Positions 33,601 through 45,600 of a stretch of 64,000 bases of DNA are shown here, one piece after another. The notes under the pieces were generated by a model. It was not told the origin of the DNA, searched no databases, and saw only the letters and a list, made by a program, of their open reading frames with translations. Origin of the DNA: Luidia sarsii (taxonomy: Eukaryota > Echinodermata > Asteroidea > Paxillosida > Luidiidae); NCBI GenBank assembly GCA_949987565.1, contig OX465120.1:6524587-6588586 (forward strand), written 5' to 3'. Each line of letters starts with the position of its first letter. Positions within the stretch are counted from its first letter, which is position 1. The position numbers and the translations under genes are program-made.

Positions 33601-36600
33601 AATGGGGCACGTTGCAAATGGTGTACCCTCCCTTTAACTGCCATATTTCTCAACTCTGAGGGATCATGCCCTGTGCTTACAAAAATAACTCCTCAACCAC
33701 AAGTAAACATTACAACAAACATGTACACTGTATGCTTGGACAACATACATGTATGACAGAGAACAGAGAAACTAGTGGCCTATTTATTCTAGGGCCATTC
33801 CCACTACGAAAATAATTGTGATTTGATTCACGATTCAATAATCAGCGGGTGTGTTTTGTTGTGTCCACACAGGTCAAAAATATCGCGAGACCTTGCAGTC
33901 AGTGTGTCCTTGAGGGTGGCCCACGCGGGGAGATATATAAATAAGCATGGCGCTTCCTGTCAATCAAAGCCTGACCGGTGCATTGTAGGATTAAAAAAAA
34001 TGGTGCAATTGATTTAGTGGAGCGTTCCCACACACGTCGCAAATAAACGTGATTATTTGAAATAAGTCTCACTCATAAGCCCATTTCACACACAACCGAA
34101 TAACTAGGGTCCTTGGTTACAGGCGCCAGTTGTCTGTCACCTAGGTCGTTAGCGATCACGAAGCGAGCTTACACACACAACGCTGTCACCAAAACACCAA
34201 CGTCCCCCGTTTCGGAACTTTACGTGCACTCAGTACGTGTGCAATGATTAGTAGACTTCTGCCAGCCCTTACAGTTGAGTTGTTTTGTTTATTACAGTTA
34301 TACTAGCGATGTTTTATTGTTGTATTTTCTAGAATTCTAGAAAATTTGAGAAGGAATTTTTCATTCATTTCTTGAGATATCGAAGTTGAAAATTGCAAAA
34401 TCGCTCCGTGCGGCCGCGGTAGATTGAGCCAAAATGACGGAGAAAAAAAAAGAGTCAATTAAAACGCCGTCCAAATTTGTCAATTTTACCCTCAAATTGA
34501 AGCCTGTATTCCCCTTCTTTCTATTCATACCACAATAATAGCGAAGGGAATAATATTAAACTACGCGGAAACAACATTCGCGGAGACAAACGATGAGTAG
34601 CGTATTACTATTTTTTTTAGTTATGACCGATTTCCCTTCGGGACGTTAGCGAGGTTGGCAAGTCTAGGTGTGGTTTCCGCCTCTAGGTAAAGCCATAGTT
34701 ACACTACAGGAGCAGTAGGGCCGAAACCAGCCTACGCGCGGCACATGTGACATGACACAACACGTCTTTGCACACACTGTATACTGCACAGTGCACGTGC
34801 AGCGACCGCATGGCATGGCTGCATACGAGTTCCGACTACGATCACGCTGCGCTACTCAAGCCTGATCGGAACTTCCAGAACTATTAGCGAGACGGTTACG
34901 CTACAAAAAAGTACAATTTATTTTACTACCGAAACCATGATATAGATTGGGATAATAATGGGGTGAACACAGTGCCGGTCAGAAGCATTGTTTTTCACAA
35001 GGAGTGGTTGACGGAGATTACCCGTGGTGGTCGGCCCCGTCCGCCCACCGACCAGCGCAGCTATAACACTGGTTCCAAACATAAACACGCGCAGTGCGCA
35101 TGCCCAGTGTCCCTGCCAAAACCAGGGTCCGTGGTTACGAACACTGTTCACGTTTCACACACACGATCACGGCGATTTTGACAAGGGTGCGAAATTTTGT
35201 AGGAGGTCTGGACCTCGGAGATCAAAAACCAAGGTCCCTGGCGATTTGTTTTGCAAGGGTCACTTGCACACACCACAGATTTGCGATTTCATGACATGGT
35301 TGCGATTTCATCGCCAGGGACCTCGACGATTTCGTCTAGTGTGCAACGGGCTTTAGTTGAGTCCGAATCGCGATTTAAATTGCGATCCAAGTAATCGTGT
35401 TTATTTGATGTAGTGGAAACGGCCCTTCTGTCATATCTGTAAGCCTTTTCCACATGCCAGTCATTACCCTGTGTGCTTGAACACGTCCCATAATGTGTAA
35501 ATTACAGGGGTTGAAAGATCCACTAGACAGTGGACTGAGTCTAGTGATGCCAAGTGCAATCTACATAGCGCACTGTGTATCCACACTGGACATGCTGGAC
35601 TAGCTGTCTAGAGGTGCTTTTCTTGTACAAGTAGGAAGAATAACTTTTCATAAAAAAAATTGTGCCTGTGTTGAAAAGAAGCAAAATATACTGCCCATTA
35701 TTATACATGTATTTGATTAGTGTAGGACTGTAGGTAGATGTTTCAGTCACTAGACTTTTGTCCAGTACTTGTTCCATGAAATTCATCCCTGGCTGGGGAA
35801 TGCTCCTTCACAAAGAACAAGCAGCAAGGTTGGATCTCTTGACCAGTTTGCTTATACTGTACAATGATGACTTTGGGCCAATGACGTACATAAATACATG
35901 TGCCATTACATTATGTACTGTATGTACTGTTCAACTTACAAGTCATGCATTGATACCATTTGAGGAAAATAACACCAAGCGTGTGATCAAACCTATAGTG
36001 TACTTTTTATATTTCTAGACATTACTTCCCCGTATGCATCTTTACATACCCTGTGGAATTCAATTATAAGACACTGTAAGTTCAAGTCCCTATTATTTTT
36101 GTTGTTTGATACGTCTACAATTTCATCCAAGCAAAGCATGTGAAACCTGCCATCAACCACCTACATGTTACATGCATACATACATTTATTACATTCATAG
36201 CACAATTTAATGTTTGTCCGTTACATCCATGTTTGCATGCATACATGTAGTTACATGTACATGTACACGTACCGTACCTACATGTGCAATAAACATGTCA
36301 ATGTACTGGGGGTATGCACATTTCCACGCAGATTTACATTTCAAGTGTTCAGGTTTTCATTTGTTTCCACAATCATGCCAAGTGTTGTACCGGTCCTTGT
36401 ATACATGTACATGCAGTTGAGCAGTTTTCCATACATGTATATAGGCTCATACCTGCTTATTACACTTGAATTAATTTTATTAATACCGGTATATTTCCCA
36501 AACTGCACATACCTGTACATGTACCGGTACTTATGTGTGCCCGAGCACAAATATTTGAAAATGCCTTCTTATAATGTCAGTGGCACCACACAAACATAAA

Positions 36601-39600
36601 AACCATTCAGTCTTCAGAAACTGACCTCTACATTTACAGTATCTTTGTACTATGAAGGTGCAGACCAGTGGTTTTTTTTACTAAGCAAAGGAAATGTCCC
36701 AAATAGGTCTATAGTCAATAACTCAGCAGATGTCTGAAAAATTATCAGCCTTTTCATATCCTGTCCTGAAATACACAGTGGTACTCATATGATTATATTT
36801 AGTTTGCTAGGAGGGGGAAGGGGTTAGCTGGTGACCAGTATACACGTACCGGTAGTACACGCCACAACCTACTGTACATAATACCGATGCAGACATTTGC
36901 GTGGAAAGTTGTCAAGGATTATATTGTTGTAGCTCTGTTTAACAGTTAGTTAGTGTGTGACTGTGTGTAGGATTATTGGCTGAGCACTGATGAAATAAAC
37001 CATGCACTTTGGTCATAATACAGAATGAAAACAATTCTAAATGGGAAGTCCATGTACTGGTACACTGCATGTGCTAACGGCTTTCTGACTGATTAGGTAC
37101 ACGTGCATGTACATGTATCAACAGTTTGCCCAACTCATCACAAACCTGAAATACATTGACATGTATGCACAATAGTGACTACCACATGACTACTGTCCAT
37201 AATTGCGTGTGAAAGTGCACATCTTGTCTCTTTCATCGTCCTAATTGTTTAACTTGTTTACTCTCCAAACAAGGTGGGATGCTTTGGCGTAGCTAGTAGC
37301 AGGCTCAGTAATTAAAACTGAGTGCTGATGATTGGTCCATGGTCATGTCTTGAGATCTTGTGCACTAATTAGTGTCCATCCGTTGCACACTTTAGTGTCG
37401 TCTGTGTCACTTGCTCCGGGTAATTTTTCTCAGCATGATCTTTGTGATGGAAAACAAGTAGGAATCCATAGTAGTCATTCAAATACACATGTACCACTAG
37501 TCTAATCTCATGCATGTATCTCATTCTGAATATTTGGCATACAGAGATTCTCTGCTTAACAAGGTGAGTACCAGTATACAAATGCATTAATACATGTACA
37601 TGCATGTGTTGCTATGGATCATGTACATGTACAGTATGGTACAGCAGGCATTGGTCATGTTGGTATATGGATGTGTGTGTTTGGGCAATTGTAACCAAGA
37701 CTTGTTTGGTTTATTTCTGTGTTATACATACACTGTATAACATTTAGCTTGGTACAATGACACTTTTGCATTTCTTTACCCGGTATACATGTAACTCTAA
37801 CATATCTAAAATTGCAGGGAAAAAAATGTTTACGATTCTTGTTTTGAACTGCCAAAATGCACCTTTCGTTCTGATTGACATTGGGTCATGTTCATTGCAT
37901 GGGTTGTTGTACTGTATGTGCATTGCATGATAGATTCAGCTCATTTCTTGCAGTCTTGCATACTTGTACAAATATAAAATTTAGTGGGCCTGACGTTTCG
38001 ATCCTAGCAGGACCTTTCTCAAAGTACAAATACAAATATTTAAGTTGTTATATACAGTGTAGTTGATTTCTATAAGCTATTCAGTATTTCTATAAGCTAT
38101 TCAGTATTTTCTGCTAGTTAACCTGTATTTACAGGGCCTGATGTTTCAATCCTAGCAAGACCTCTCTAAAAGGCAGAATTCTTTCTGAGAAAGGTCGTGA
38201 TATAAACTATTTGTCAGGCCCTCTACTTCAGTAAGCATTTTGCAATTACGTGTATGTTGATGTCAACCTATATTTTGGTCAGAACCTTCAGTGTATCATG
38301 TATCTTTCTTTGTTGTACACATGAAAGATACATATTTGTACATGCACACCTAATTTTTTTTGCTGTAGAACATGTGTATAAAATGTTTTCATTTGGAGAA
38401 TATACAAAGTCTGTATTTGTGCTTTGTATATATACCTGGTATGCAGTTTGCTTAATTTTTCTTTGACTAAGTTTCCTATTGTAAAACTGAATTTGTAAGT
38501 TTTTGAAGAAAGTCATATTATTAACGAAATGCCTATAAAAGTATTAAATGTATCATTCTTTATTTTTCAACTATTTAACAGCTGTTCAGGAAGAAAAGAG
38601 AACAACTCAGCTTACTTTCAAATACCAGGCAGGAAAAATGGTACGTTGGAGTCTTGCTCATATGTACATTTAAATTTGACTGGACAGGGACTTGAAACCG
38701 AGACCTCTGGCATAATGTTTGAGTGCTCTGCCGTCGATTTCACGAAACTTCAAATGTTGCGTACGCAACATTTTGTTGTGTAACTTACTCAACATTTTGC
38801 TGCCTTTTCTAATTAGTAATCCAGCCCTTAGATGGTAGCCTTCCCAAATAGTCAACTACAGTATCTTTACTGGAGTCAGGATTGCAGTCAGTGGTCAGAA
38901 GCATCCATCAACTGCTGTGCATGTATATCTCCATTAATCATGCCCCCATTTTCATTCAGATGTAAACAACTAATTATTGTTGTAAACCAGACATAGCAGT
39001 CCAGGTACCCTTGTACATGTATCATACACGTACTACATGTACATCAGTACATGCCCATTTTGAAACTTGGTTTTTCAGATGTTATCTGTCTTTTGTTGGT
39101 GTACGTTTTGGATACAAATACATGTACCTATGATAGAAGTTTATTTGATGACTGAAACAGAGCTGAAAGGTGTAGCAATGTGATTTTGCTCTTTGCTGAG
39201 CACTATGACATGTATGATATGACAGAAATATGGGACATGCCCCAGTTTTCATTCAGATGCAAACATCCATAAATTTGTGTAAACCTGATTGGAGTAGCAC
39301 AGAGATCACACATACATTGTACATGTATATTTTCAAACAAACAAAGTCAACTAAAACTGACTGAATTTTTCAATACATTTTGTGAAGCTCATTAATAAAT
39401 GTCAAACTAATAAAGGAAACATCGGTTGTTTGCATCTGAATGAAAGTGGGGATGTGGTCCCTGGAGATATACGGCTGTTAATGATTGAATGCTTCTGGCT
39501 GACGCCCCTACCCCGGCAAAGACTAATTGACTAGTAGCTCAGTTGGTAAAAGTGCCTACTCGCAAAACCAGAGGTCTCGGGTTCAAGTCATGGCCCAGTC

Positions 39601-42600
39601 AAGGTTTTATGTGCCTTTTTTTTCAAAATCGTCAAAATTATGTTCATTTTCCAGGTACCGAGACTCAGGGAACCTAGGCACTTGTATGCCCAGTCTAAAG
39701 ATGGTGGATCACAGCAAGCCCCTAGATGGTAAGTTGCAGTGCATCCATGATCACTACTTCCTGAGTGCTTGTCATACCCACATCAAGTCTTACGCTGCAT
39801 TTACATTTGATCCCGCAAGGAGGATCAGATCCCGCAAGGAGGATCAAATCCCACAAAGAGGATCAGATCCAACAACGAGGATCAGATCCCACAAGGAGGA
39901 TCAGATCCCGCAAGGAGGATCAGATCCCGCAAGGAGGATCAAATCCCACAAAGAGGATCAGATCCAACAACGAGGATCAGATCCCACAAGGAGGATCAGA
40001 TCCCACAAGGAGGATCAAATCCCACAAAGAGGATCAGATCCAACAATGAGGATCAGATCCCACAAGGAGGATCAGATCCCGCAAGGAGGATCAAATCCCA
40101 CAAAGAGGATCAGATCCAACAATGAGGATCAGATCCCACAAGGAGGATCAGATCCCACAAGGAGGATCAGATCCCGCAAGGAGGATTAGATCCAACAAAG
40201 AGGATCAGATCCCACAAGGAGGATCAGATCCCGCAAGGAGGTTCAGATCCCACAAGGAGGATCAGATCCCACAAGGAGGATCAGATCCCACAAGGAGGAT
40301 CAGATCCCACAAGGAGGATCAGATCCCACAAAGAGGATCAGATTCCGCATGGAGGATCAGGTCCCACAAGAAGGAACAGTTCCCACAAGGAGGATCAGAT
40401 CCCGCAAGGAGGATCAGGTCCCACAAGGAGGATCAGATCCCACAAGGAGGATCAGATCCCACAAGGAGGATCAGATCCCGCAAGGAGGATCAGATCCCGC
40501 AAGGAGGATCAGATCCCGCAAGGAGGATCAGATCCCGCAAGGAGGATCAGATCCGGATCAAAACCGTGTGTACATTTAAGCGCAACGCAGGATCAGATCC
40601 TGATCCCAGGATCTGATATCTCGGGAAGGATCAGACCCGGTTCAGATCCCGCAATTTGCAAGTGTAAACACAATGCGGGATCAGATCCAGATCAGATCCA
40701 CGAAGCTGACGTATTTATATGCACAGTCGAGTTTTGCGCGTATTGGCTGCCGTTGTGCTCCAGTGTCCATTATCACTGCACATCACATTTGCCCCGAGGT
40801 TGCAGCGCTTCATCGATGCCACGCTGGATCAGGATCAAGTGTAAACGTGTCAGGGATCCCCTTTGATCCTGCTCGCTGATCGCGACTGCGGGATCTGATC
40901 CTCCGTTGCGGGATCAAGTGTAAACGCAGCGTTAATGACTGATATTTTCCTTTCTGCTTTTCAGTGCTTAGAAAATGTTATATTAAGCCATTGTATTATA
41001 TGTTAAATCTATTACAGTCATTGTTATTATCATAATGATTTGATTTGCAGGCCAGCAGATGTGGAAGTTTTGCCAGAGAGAGTTAATCACACTTTGTATG
41101 TACCTGAAGAAAGAGAGGCATTATATGAAGCAAGTAAGTGCAATGTGTATCCATACAGAGAGAACATGAATTGAGGTATTACTGGGTAGAAAACTGCATA
41201 TTTTCCACATAAGAACAAGGGCTTAATGAAAGCAACCATACACACCAGGACCCAAATTCCAGGGATCATAAACAGAATCTCAAGAAATATGGAGTTGTGA
41301 TTTGTGTGATTTATGGCGCCTATCTGTTATGCTTAAATACTTCTGACTGGTACCCCCCCCCCCCCGGACAAACACTAGTTGACTATTTGAGAAGGCCACC
41401 ATCTAAGGGCTGATAACACTGGTACACAAAACAAGAGGTCTTGGTTCCCAGTCTGGTCAAAGTTTCCTTGAATTTGTTTTTCAGAAATCGTTCATGAGCT
41501 TTAATTCAGGAAACTTAAGTCTTGCGAATCATCTTCAGTCTAGGGGATTGATGTTGATAGATTGGTTTGATTGTGAATATGATATGTGAGCATTGTTCAA
41601 TACTTTGTACTAATCAGCTGGTTATGAGAAGATGCCCCAGCCATCTGCAGAAGGAGAAGGTAGAGTCGTCTACTTCTGCCCACCGACAAAGGAAGCATAT
41701 GTAAGTCAGCTACATCTACATGTACATGTTCAGTAACTACACTGATGTAGGAATCAGCAAGTACTAAAACAAGTGTTTGGAGTTTGTTGATAGGATGGCT
41801 GTGGGAAAGGTTTGGAGAAGTATTAGGAAAGTGTTGGGAAAATGGGAAGGCAAGAAGCAGGAATTGGGAAGGCAATAAGAAGGAATTGAGAAGGCAAGAA
41901 GAAGGAATTGGGAAGGCAATAAGAAGGAATTGGGAAGGCAGGAAGAAGGAATTGGGAAGGCAGGAAGAAGGAATTGGGAAGGCAAGAAGAAGGAATTGAG
42001 AAGGCAAGAAGAAGGAATTGGGAAGGCAAGAAGAAGGAATTGGGAAGGCAGGAAGAAGGAATTGGGAAGGCAAGAAGAAGGAATTGGGAAGGCAAGAAGA
42101 AGGATTTGGGAAGGCAGGAAGAAGGAATTGGGAAGGCAAGAAGAAGGAATTGGGAAGGCAGGAAGAAGGAATTGGGAAGGCCGGAAGAAGGAATTGGGAA
42201 GGCAAGAAGAAGGAATTGGGAAGGCAGGAAGAAGGAATTGGGAAGGCAGGAAGAAGGAATTGGGAAGGCAGGAAGAAGGAATTGGGAAGGCAGGAAGAAG
42301 GAATAAGCCATTTCGGAGTTCCAACTGCGCATGCGTCACTTGACCTTAGCAACCTGTTCTTGGAGATAAACAGTGGCTCCCGACACGTATGCAACACATG
42401 CGATGCTGTGGCGCTGTGTACGAATTACTATTACATCTATAAGTGTGAATGCCCTGTGAGCTTCCACCACGTGTACTATCGCGAGTACTACTACTAGTAG
42501 TAAAGACTCAAGTAGAAGTAGTTGTAGTACTACACGACCTGCTTCGGTATTTCATCATTCACAAGCTTTTTTCAATTAAAAAACGAATTTTCCGAACGAT

Positions 42601-45600
42601 TACTACATTAAACTCCACAGACTCTTCCCCTAGCTGTTCTGAGTTTCTGGTTATACTTTGAGTTTCAATAATTTATCCTTCAGATACCATGTCATGTTAT
42701 ATCCCCTTCAGCCACTTGCTATCGTAGTAGCTGTACGCCTTGCCTTCTTCTTAGTCGGACAAAAGTCTGTCTTTTAGTTTAAAACTTTTGGTAGACTTTC
42801 CCTGGCATGGCCGACTCACGGCTGGGGCGTCTTGCTGTGTGTGCACTCGGTACGTGTGCAATGATTACTGGACTTCCGCCAGCCCTTACAGTTGTTTTCT
42901 AACAAATAAACTCATGTTTATTACCATTATGCTAGCGATGTTTCAAGTTTTGCGGTCAACCAAAGTGTATTTTCTAGAATTCTAGAAAATTTGAGAAGGA
43001 TTTTTCATTCATTTCTTGAGATATCGGAAGTTAAAAATTGCAAAATCGCTCCGTGCGGCCGCGGTAGATCGAGCCAAAATTGCCGAGAAAAAAAGTCAAA
43101 CTCGCGTTTTTCGACCGCCGAGCACACCCTGTAAACATCGTTCAAATTTGTAAATTTTACCCTCAAATTGAAGCCTGTATTCTCTTCTTTCTATTCATAC
43201 CACTTTAAAAATTAATAACGAAGGGAATAATATTACATTATGCGGAAACAACATTCGGAGACAAACGATGAAAGTAGCTTATTAATTTGTTAGTTATGAC
43301 CGATTTCCCTTCGCGATGCATGATAGCGAGGTTGGCAAGTCTAGGTGTGGTTTCCGCCTCTAGGTAAAGCCGTAGCGACACTACAGGAGCAGTAGGGCCG
43401 AAACCAGCCTACGCGCTGCACATGTGGCATGACACAACACGTCTTTGCACACACTGTATACTGCACAGTGCACACGCACAGCATACGCGTACGCTGCACT
43501 ACTCAAACCTGATCGAAACATCCAGAAGACAGTTACGCTACAAAAACTAATTTTAAAAGTAATTTATTTTACTACCGAAACCAAACATAGAGTGGAATAA
43601 TAATGGGGTGAAAATAGTGCCGGTGGGAAGCATTGTTTTTCACCAGGAGTGGTGGACGGAAATTACCCGTGCTGGTCGGCCCCGTCCACCGCCGACCAGC
43701 GTAGCTATATAACACTGATTATTATAATGATAAAGATAATGAATCCTCTGAAGACATCTACAAAGATATTCGAGAGAAAAGTGAATTAAAACGCCACAGC
43801 TGAAGCGGAGAACGTACTGAAACCATTTGCAGGTATGCAAGCACAATGCGTGTAACCATTGGCGACCCAATTGTTTATCTAAACTGACCTCTGACATATT
43901 CCTACAATGCCTTGCGCGCGCGAGATTCCGAAAAGGCTTATTGAGAAGGCAAGAAGAAGGAAATAAAAAGACAGGAAGAAGGAATTGGGAAGACAAGAAG
44001 AAGGAATTGGGAAGGCAAGAAGAAGAAATTGGGAAGGCAATAAGAAGGAATTAGGAAGGCAAGAAGAAGGAATTGGAAAGAATTTGTTAGGTATTTAAAA
44101 GAATTTGGGAAGGTGTCGGGAAAAAAATTGGAAGGGAATTTTGAAGGCATTGGACAGATATTGGGAGGGAATTTGGTTGGGCATTGGAAAGAAATTGGGA
44201 AGGAAATTGGTTTGGCATTGTGAAAGAACTTGGGAAGGCATTGAAAGAAATTGGAAAAGGATTGGGAAAGGAATGGAATGGCATTGGATTATGACTGAAA
44301 TATAAGTCTGATGATAAGTTAGGGGAATGTTTTTTAAAGTTATATGATTTTGTCTGCTATCTTTGTGCTCAGTTTCTGAGGTCTAGGGTTGGAGGAAGTC
44401 GCAATGGATGTCCTATGAGAGCTGTCAAAATCAAGACACAAGAAGACACCACACTCATATTTGAATCACGCTTTGAAAGTGGAAATCTCATGAAGGCTAC
44501 GCAAGTGTAAGTATGGCTTGCTCCAAGTAGATCTCTCTTTAATCCCGCAAAATCCTTTGCTTAGGATTTTGTGAGGTAATTTGAAGGTTTGGGTAAGGAT
44601 AGGGTAAAGTGACAATTTGAATGACACAAGAAGCATTTGATTTTCTAAACTTGCTAAAACAATCTGGAACAATATATATCTTTGAAATCAATAAGGGTAT
44701 CAATAAAGGTATACCGGCACAGTTCAATATGTGCACAAGTGAATCAAACTTGGCACAATTCAGACATCGGTGTGGCTTTTGTCAAGGGTTTGTCCGTCCG
44801 AAAAAGAGCCTATTTTACGTTGTCAATGGAGCATAGCGTCACTGTTCGTGTGTATAGTGTGTCTGAGTAGTCCCTAGCCTTGGCTGTCAAATTTTCCAGG
44901 TGGTTGGCCCCAACCGAGCATACAGATTGCAGTGAAGATAGTATGCAAATCCAGAGGTCTCAAGTTCAAGTCCTCGTCCAGTCAAAGTTTTCTTTGCCGT
45001 CATTCAAAAATGTTTGAAAAAAAGTTTGTTTGACTCATTGTTTTCTTGTTATTTGTTCCTAGGTCTGAGTTCGAGTATGAGCTACAGCTTCGGTACGACT
45101 TATACACCAACAAACACACCCAGTGGTTCTACTTCAGGATTCAGAACATGAAGAGAGGCTTCAAGTACAGGTTTACCATCACCAACTTCATGAAGGTATT
45201 CAGATCGGTGTGATGCCCAAGACTGAGACTGAGATCTCATTGCCCAAGACTGAGACTGAGATCTCAATGCCCAAGACTGAGACTGAGATCTCAATGCCCA
45301 AGACTGAGACTGAGACCTCAATGCCCAAGACTGAGACTGAGACTGAGATCTCAATGCCCAAGACAGGCTGAGACTGAGATCTCAATGCCCAGGACTAAGG
45401 CTGAGATCTCAATGCCCAAGACTGAGACTGAGATCTCAATGCCCAAGACTGAGACTGAGATCTCAATGCCCAAGACTGAGACTGAGATCTCAATGCCCAA
45501 GACTGAGACTGAGATCTCAATGCCCAAGACTGAGACTGAGACCTCAATGCCCAAGACTGAGACTGAGACTGAGATCTCAATGCCCAAGACTGAGACTGAG

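Larger units (their letters stand above)
33791..35426. mobile_element. TIR MITE, family A, copy 4, carrying a nested element (TSD TCT)
   Basis: AGGGCCATTCCCACTAC on the left, TAGTGGAAACGGCCCT on the right, flanked by TCT on both sides (33788-33790, 35427-35429). It is interrupted at about 34077-35353 by another TIR element. Confidence 0.8.

Noticed and set aside
39527..40616. Plus-strand ORFs of 220 and 164 codons with [17 protein letters not shown] repeats
   Set aside because: Translations of the 19-bp array inside a MITE within an intron.
41597..42397. 266-codon minus-strand ORF with [16 protein letters not shown] repeats
   Set aside because: Antisense of the purine-rich 22-bp minisatellite; it even crosses exon 6 of the CCP2 gene.
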